Below are positions 19,708 through 25,266 of a stretch of 25,266 bases of DNA, piece after piece. The position numbers were made by a program, and so were the translations under genes. The notes beneath the pieces were generated by a model, which saw only the letters and a list, made by a program, of their open reading frames with translations, did not search any database and was not told the origin of the DNA. The first letter of the stretch is position 1. Each line of letters begins with the position of its first letter. The DNA is from Polysphondylium violaceum (taxonomy: Eukaryota; Evosea; Eumycetozoa; Dictyosteliales; Dictyosteliaceae): assembly GCA_000277445.1 (NCBI GenBank), contig AJWJ01000338.1, positions 1 through 25,266 of the forward strand, in the 5' to 3' direction.

Positions 19708-20615
19708 TCAATTAGTAGTATTAAAACTATTAAAATTAACATTTGTATTCTTATTATTTGAATTATTATTATTATTATTATTTGAATTATTTGAATTATT
19801 TGAATGATTTGAATTATTTGATTTACTTCTTTTCCATTGCTTAATATAGGAAGATAAAACAGAAGACATAACAATTTCTTTTGATTGAACATCTCTTAAC
19901 CAAAGATGAATTAAAAGACTATTGTTGTTGTGATGTTTTGAACAACACATTACTTTGATTTGAAAAGAAAAACTACCATTCAAAACAAAACAAGTGACAT
20001 TACTTTTTACCAAAATCAATTTCTCTTTACATTGAGGATTGTTTGCAAAATAGAATCTTGATTGAAAATAATCTTTGCAAGAGTCACAATGTGATAATGG
20101 TTTGAATTCGATATCCAATATTTGACCTTCGAGTAAGAGAGCAACTTCATCTAATGATTGAGGAGTATTTACAAATTTTTTTGCATTGCCACTATATCCA
20201 ATTGTATCTGAAATATAAATTCTTGCATTTTGATACTTTGCTTGATTATTAAAATCTGGAATATAAAATTCAATTTGATGATAAAAGTTTCTATATAATG
20301 GTGTTTGAAAGGCTGAAAAAACATTTGGTAATGGATATTGTCCTGATCTTGGTGATATTTCTCCAACATTACAAAACCATGGAATTTCTTGATCCCTATT
20401 GAAAAAGATTTATTATTAATTATTAATTAGTAAAATTAGTAATAAAATGGAATACATACTTTGGTTGATTATTATTCACAACAGTGGAAAGATCTTTGGA
20501 GAAGGACGACTCTACCATTGGTGGTAAAGGTGGTGGAGTTGGAGGTACTGATGATAAATTTAAACCGTATGGTAGAAAAGATAAATTATCATAACAATTG
20601 AAAGCTTGTTGATTC
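19708..20615 (-). CDS. Unrecognised Cys-containing protein, possible transcription factor (5' end uncertain)
   Basis: Two exons are supported: 20615-20460 and 20395-19708 (64-nt intron, frame kept). The first opens at an AG acceptor with its leading base completing a codon, so an upstream exon must exist; a candidate is the seven-codon piece 20671-20652 starting MYAICN, but it would need an intron of only 36 nt. Together about 280 residues. There is a Pro-rich N-terminus (SVPPTPPPLPPM), then a compact globular region: ISPRSGQYPLP, FQTPLYRNFYHQIEF, KYQNARIYISD, SLDEVALLLEGQ, FKPLSHCDSCKDYFQSRFYF, LNGSFSFQIKVMCCSKHHNN and HLWLRDVQSKEIV, ending in an SYIKQWKRSK basic patch and a long Asn/Ser run. 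The CxxC plus MCC and HH could bind metal. The overall pattern reminds me weakly of CudA-type dictyostelid DNA-binding proteins, but I cannot confirm that. The protein being real is supported by intron structure and non-repetitive composition. Confidence 0.6.
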
Positions 20616-20671
20616 CTTTATAAATAGAATTAGTAAACTAATATTAATTACATATTGCAGATAGCGTACAT

Positions 20672-21980
20672 TTTTTTAAAGATTAAATACAAATATTTCC
20701 TTTTGTGTATTTATAATTATAAAAGAGGAAGATGAATCCTTGTTATTTAACCTTTGATCCTTCTCCTAAGTTTTTTTGGTCTTTTAGATTTAAAAGTGGA
20801 AAAAAATAAATTATTAAAAATAATTGATATTACAATAATAATTATAATTTTTTTTTGCCAATGGCAACACAAATCACAACAGCCAAATATTAATTTTTGC
20901 AGAATGATCATCTAGTACAACATCAACACACTGTGATTTTGATGATAGCAAACAACAAGCAGACAGTACTTTTTTCAATTTTTTTTTTTTTTTTCAAAGT
21001 ATAGCAAACCACTGCCCTGTTGGTCATCATACTTTTTTTTTAAAAATGGGTTGGTTCTATTATAAACATCGCACACAAATTTAAACATGCATATATCAAC
21101 AATAAACTACTACGACTTCACTATTTCCGAGGGGTGCAAAAAACGACAAAAACATGTTGATATTTTTAAGCAAAAAAAATAAAAGAAAAAAAAAAAAAAC
21201 ACAATTTATATTGATTATAGTAATATTAAAGTTTGATAATATATAGTAGTGATCAAAAGTAATCTATTTTTGATGTTTTCGATGGGTGCCATCATAAAAG
21301 GGGAGTAAAAATATTATAATTAAACATCCTCACTTAAACTCTGTATCAAATATCGTGCTCATCATCACAGATTATAAATTTGGTCAGTTGGAAAGCACTC
21401 TTTTATCAAGATCAAAATGATCAATGCAAGATTTATTATTAAATCATAAATTAATTACCCCCTCTTATATTCATTTTTTTTTAAAAAAAAATTCATAATT
21501 ACATGTCATTTACCCATTATTATTTAAATTATTTCCACAATAATGATGAACATCTCTCATCCTGATAAAATATTACCTCATGCGTATATTTTAATTTATA
21601 TGGAAATAGGAGTGGGGTGAAAGAGGTAATATTTTTTTTCAAAAGAAAAAAGAGTGTTTTTTTTTTTCATGAAAATAATATTACCCCTCCCCCCTCTATT
21701 CACACCACACTCTTTTCCTATTTTTATATATAAAAAAGTAAATATGTAATGAAAGAAAGGGGGTAATTATTATACTATATAAATCGAATTTATATTTTTG
21801 TTTTCTGAGGAGATGTCATCTTTTTAATAATTGTCAAAAAATTCATATTGGGGGAAAGGTATAAATATTGTAGCAAAGTCAAAATTTATTATTTACCATT
21901 TTTCCCAACGCATTTTATTCAATTTACTTTTATCTATCTACTGCTAACTGACATTATTCCTCGTCTTTCAATCTATAATC
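20672..21980. promoter_or_regulatory. Long regulatory-looking region upstream of S53-propeptide gene
   Basis: About 1.3 kb without a supportable coding region. The right half carries a cluster of G/C-rich words ending in TAAT: TAATTACCCCCTC (21452-21464), ATATTACCTC (21570-21579), GAGGTAATATT (21623-21633), AATATTACCCCTC (21677-21689) and GGGGGTAATTATT (21759-21771). Two of them lie in a larger imperfect inverted repeat. A CA-rich box, CACACCACACTC (21701-21712), resembles a reversed GBF G-box. A TATA box, TATAAATA, sits at 21860-21867 about 114 bases before the ATG. The left half holds long oligo-A/T runs and presumably the start region of the minus-strand gene. Confidence 0.5.
21604..21723. 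repeat. Imperfect inverted repeat in promoter
   Basis: Left arm 21604-21633 and right arm 21677-21723 share, in opposite orientation, the ordered blocks AAATAGGA, GTGG..GTGAA, AGAGG and TAATATT, with the right arm longer by a few inserted bases. The loop between them is T/A-rich. It would form a long cruciform or hairpin, or simply presents the same binding words in both orientations. Confidence 0.55.
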
Positions 21981-22639
21981 ATGACAACTGCTGCCCATCA
22001 ATCATCTACCCATCCTGGTACTGTTAATAGAACCCCTCATTTTGCCAAATACACCAAGGTATTTATTTTTTTTTTTTCTAGAAATAGAAATTTTATTTTT
22101 CAGAAGATTGTGTACAATTTGGTTTTGATTAAAGATATTAATATAAATTTAAAAATTATAGGATGTTGGAACTGCTGAACCATCTTCCCAAATCAATTTT
22201 ATGATTGCATTAAAACTTAGAAATACTGGTTGGGTTACTGATTCTGTAAGTAGTTTTTCTTTTAAAAAACAAAATATATACATACACAAATATTAATAAT
22301 ATTTTTTAAAAATAGTTGGAAGATGTATCTAATCCAAAGAGTAAAAATTATGGACAACATCTTACTAAAGAAGAAGTTGAAGGTATGACAAGACCAACCC
22401 AAGAAGTATTTGATAAAGTTATCAATTACCTCAAGAGTAAAGGAATTACTGGTTGCCAAGAAGGTGATAATGTTAAAGTAACAACCACCATTGATAAAAC
22501 TCAAAAACTTTTCAATACTGTTATTCATAAATTTAGTCAACCAAGTGGTGATCAAAATGATACCATTTACAAAAGAGTTGGTACCTTTACCATTCCAAAT
22601 GAATTACAACAATGTGTTGATATTGTTGTTGGTTTTTAA
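21981..22639 (+). CDS. Free-standing S53 (sedolisin/TPP1) propeptide-domain protein
   Basis: Three exons (21981-22058, 22162-22245, 22316-22639; introns 103 and 70 nt), 161 residues. From residue ~36 it matches the activation domain of sedolisins such as TPP1 and kumamolisin: INFMIALKLRNTGWVTDS, LEDVSNPKSKNYGQHLTKEE (TPP1: AVSDPSSPQYGKYLTLEN), a Pro-Thr after the Arg (TRPTQEVFDKVINYLKSKGI), VTTTIDKTQKLFNTVIHKF, and the closing IPNELQQCVDIVVGF (TPP1: LPQALAPHVDFVGGL). It stops exactly where a normal propeptide meets its peptidase, and only 51 bases separate its stop from the stop of grp94 on the other strand, so there is no room for a protease domain. There is no signal peptide; the N-terminus is polar (MTTAAHQSS). 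S53 propeptides inhibit and fold their own enzyme, so a stand-alone inhibitor or chaperone role is inferred. Confidence 0.85.
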
Positions 22640-22690
22640 ATTTATAAATTTAAATTAAATAAAAAAAAAAATTAAGATCTTTTATTTTAT

Positions 22691-25138
22691 TTATAATTCA
22701 TCGTGTTGTGGTGGAACGTATTCTGGAGTTGATTCTGGTTCAACATCAACATCTTGATCTTGATTCATATTAAAACCTTCTGGGAAAGGGGATTTTGATT
22801 CTTGTTTTTGAGATTCATATTTGGCTTCGGCCAATTTTTCACCACTAACAGTCATCATTTTATAGATCCAGTTGGCAAAGTTGGTTGGGTTGTCAATAGA
22901 GTAACCGGCGGTCAAGGCAGAGGTTTCATAGATGACATGAGCAGATACTTTGACGATTTCATCATCGGCACCAAATTCATTTAATCTAGATAAGAGTTGT
23001 TTGACCAATGGGTGATTTGGATTGATTTCCATGACTTTCTTTGGTACGTATGGCATTTCCATTTGTTGGGATTGAGCCTTCATGATACGTTCCATATTGG
23101 CAGTGATACCCCAAGAGTTGGCAACCAAGACAGATGGAGAGTCGGCCAAAACCTTGGAGATGACAACTTTTTCAACTTTATCAGCTAAAACTTTACCCAA
23201 ATAGTCGGTGAGTGGTTTAAATTCTTGAGTGACTTGTTTGGTGGATTCAACGTCTTCTTCTTTTTCGTCTGGGAATTTGACACCTTCTCTGGCAAGATTG
23301 GTAAGTGGATATTTTTCATACTTGGTGAGTTGTGGAACTACATATTCATCGATTGGGTCAACCATGTATAAAACTTCATAACCTCTCTTGATGGCTTGTT
23401 CGATAAGTGGGGAGGTTTCAACAGAGTCTTTGGATTTACCAGCGATAAAGTAGATTTGGTCTTGACCTTCCTTCATACGTTTAATGTATTGATCAAAGGT
23501 GGTGTATTCGGCTTTGTTTGATGGGAACATGACTAATTTGGTAAGACGTTTCTTGCTTGAAGAATCTTCAATTAAACCAATTTTAAGATTGGTACCAAAC
23601 TTTTTGAAAAAGTTCATATATTCAATGGTTGGATGATCTGGGACTTTTTCTTCTTGTTCTTCTTCTTGTTCTTCTTGTTCGTCGGCGATTTCATCATTTG
23701 ATTTTGGAGTGGCGATATCTTCTACCATGGAAATAAATTTACGAATGATTTTCTTTTTAATGAGTTCAAGGATTTTGTTCTTTTGTAACATTTCACGAGA
23801 GACATTTAATGGAAGATCTTCACAATCAATGATACCTTGGAGGAATCTTAACCAATTTGGAACTAAATCTTTGAGGTTGTCAGTGATGAAAACTCTACGG
23901 ACATAAAGTTTGAGGTGAGAGGTCATGGCATCCAAATCAAACATATTGGCGGGTGGTTCAGGTGGAATGTAGAGGAGTGATTTAAATTCAACATCACCTT
24001 GAGCAGCAAAATGAGCATAACAAAGTGGTTCTTCAGTTGCACCAGTAAGAGTTTTGAAGAATTCGTAATATTCTTGAACTTCAAGATCTTTTGGTTGTTT
24101 CATCCAAATTGGTTGAGAATCATTGATTTCTTCCCATTCAGTAACAGTTTTTTTTTCAGTAGTTGGTTCTTCTGGTTTAGTTGATTCTTCTTCTTCACCT
24201 TCTTCTTTAATATCAACATCTTCAGTAGTCTTTTCAGTTGGTTCTTCGGTTGGTTTTTCAGTTTCAGCAGTTTCTTCAACTTCTTTTGGAACTTCAATTT
24301 CACGAGAAGTTAAAAGATAAATTGGGAAATTGATAAATTGACTGTAGGTTTTAATTAAATCTCTAACTTTGGTTTGATCTAAATATTCAAGAGAATCTTC
24401 TTTGATGTGGAGATCAATTTGGGTACCTCTACCAATAGTATTACCATTTGGATCTTTGGTAATGGTGAATGAAGATTGACTATCAGAAGTCCAAATGTAT
24501 TGATCGTCATCATTGCTCTTTGATCTAACAACAACAGAGTCGGCAACCAAGAATAAAGAATAGAAACCAACACCAAATTGACCAATCAAGTTGGATGAGC
24601 TCTTGGCATCATTGGCATCAGAGAGTTTTTGAATAAATTCTTTGGTTCCAGATTGGGCGATAGTACCTAAATTTTTGATCAATTCTTCTTTGGTCATACC
24701 AACACCTTTATCTCTAATAGTAAGAACACGATTTTCTTTATCAATTGAAATTCTGATATCTAATTGAGCAAGATCACCTTCTCCTAATAAACTTGAATTG
24801 GTTAATGCCAAAAATCTAATTTTATCCAATGCCTGTTTTATATTATTAGTTTATTAGTTGGTTTTTTTTTTTATTATTAAATATTTTTTTTTTCTCCTAT
24901 TACTTACATCTGAAGCATTTGAAATTAATTCTCTAAGGAAAATTTCTTTTTTTGAATATAATGAATTGATAATGATGTTCATCAATTTATTAACTTCAGT
25001 TTGAAAAGTGAATTGTTCTCCATTTTCTTTAATAAACTTGTCATCGACACTGACAGCGTTTGTGGTTGGAGTTAAAAATACAAATAAAAGTGCTACAAGA
25101 GCGAGTGCGACAAATAATTGGGTTTTCATAGTTGTCAT
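22691..25138 (-). CDS. grp94: GRP94 / endoplasmin, ER HSP90
   Basis: Two exons, 25138-24908 and 24832-22691, with a 75-nt intron; 790 residues. ER-lumen HSP90 chaperone for secreted and membrane proteins. N-terminal signal peptide (~1-28, [19 protein letters not shown] then TTNAVS), the GHKL ATPase with catalytic E69 and N73 in [16 protein letters not shown] (118-123) and GQFGVGFYS (161-169), an acidic linker rich in Glu/Thr/Pro (~270-310), the middle domain with WMKQP and the conserved Arg in [11 protein letters not shown] (~421), the C-terminal dimerisation domain, and the ER retrieval signal HDEL. The join restores [14 protein letters not shown], as in all HSP90s. Codon use is regular and C-richer than its neighbours, in line with high expression. 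Two in-frame Met codons lie at the start (MTTMKT); either gives a usable signal peptide. Numerous other frames over it are shadows. Confidence 0.97.
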
Positions 25139-25266
25139 TTTTCTCTATATATTTACCCTATAGGAAGAGGTTTTATTATTTTGAACTTTTTTAAAATGGG
25201 GCTTTCGATTTTTTATATTCATAAAAAAAAAAAAANAAAAAATTAACTTTTAACTTAAATTTTAAC
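25139..25266. promoter_or_regulatory. Start of grp94 upstream region, with one ambiguous base
   Basis: This is the first 128 bases upstream of grp94. It includes a T/A-rich block and, at 25236, an undetermined base (n) inside a poly-A run, which marks an assembly or homopolymer-sequencing uncertainty. No clear ER-stress element is seen in this short piece. Confidence 0.5.

Noticed and set aside
22262-22555. 97-codon minus-strand frame over the S53-propeptide exon
   Set aside because: It is antisense to a well-supported coding exon and has no independent support.
24100-24303. Lys/Leu-rich 67-codon frame within grp94
   Set aside because: It is the out-of-frame reading of the repetitive acidic linker of GRP94.
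1-25266. tRNA genes, CRISPR arrays, retroelements and DNA transposons
   Set aside because: I looked for tRNA B-box-like sequence, spaced direct repeats, terminal repeats, and integrase, transposase or reverse-transcriptase motifs and saw none.

Overview
This window looks like nuclear DNA from a dictyostelid social amoeba. It is strongly A+T rich, carries long homopolymer A/T tracts and Asn-, Ser-, Gln- and Thr-rich coding repeats, has short GT..AG introns (mostly 59-180 nt), compact intergenic gaps, and TATA plus oligo-T promoter patches. The products (Dictyostelium-type ankyrin-like protein, PBZ zinc finger, sedolisin pro-domain, HDEL-terminated GRP94) fit that group. The species cannot be fixed from sequence reading alone; coding G+C looks somewhat higher than in D. 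discoideum.

Layout, left to right: about 0.9 kb without a clear gene; an ankyrin-like protein (minus, 884-2668); head-to-head with it a divergent CCT-eta-like chaperonin (plus, 2852-4637, three exons); ribosomal protein eL18 (plus, 5055-5914); an unusual DNA-damage protein with zf-PARP, a degenerate uracil-DNA glycosylase domain, an FHA domain and a PBZ finger (plus, 6328-9113, four exons); COQ5 (minus, 9247-10256) head-to-head with CCDC47 (plus, 10632-12027); a C2 / RING1-IBR / RING-Cys-relay ubiquitin ligase candidate (minus, 12155-14693, five exons); EMC6 (minus, 14987-15497); di-N-acetylchitobiase (minus, 15663-16820); phosphomannomutase (plus, 17719-18785); a stefin-type cystatin (plus, 19206-19472); an unrecognised cysteine-containing protein, possibly a transcription factor (minus, 19708 to about 20.6 kb); a long promoter-like region; a free-standing S53 (sedolisin) propeptide protein (plus, 21981-22639); and GRP94 (minus, 22691-25138).

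There is no operon logic, as expected for a eukaryote. Several neighbours nevertheless share themes: CCDC47, EMC6 and GRP94 all act in ER membrane-protein insertion or folding; phosphomannomutase and chitobiase act at the start and end of N-glycan life; the cystatin and the lone S53 propeptide are both candidate protease inhibitors. The most unusual objects are four protein architectures: the RBR/RCR hybrid ligase, the zf-PARP/pseudo-UDG/FHA/PBZ protein, the lone sedolisin propeptide, and the CCT-eta paralogue that has lost one of three ATPase aspartates. Exon joins were derived by reading frame, splice dinucleotides and protein-family alignment from memory; no database search was run.
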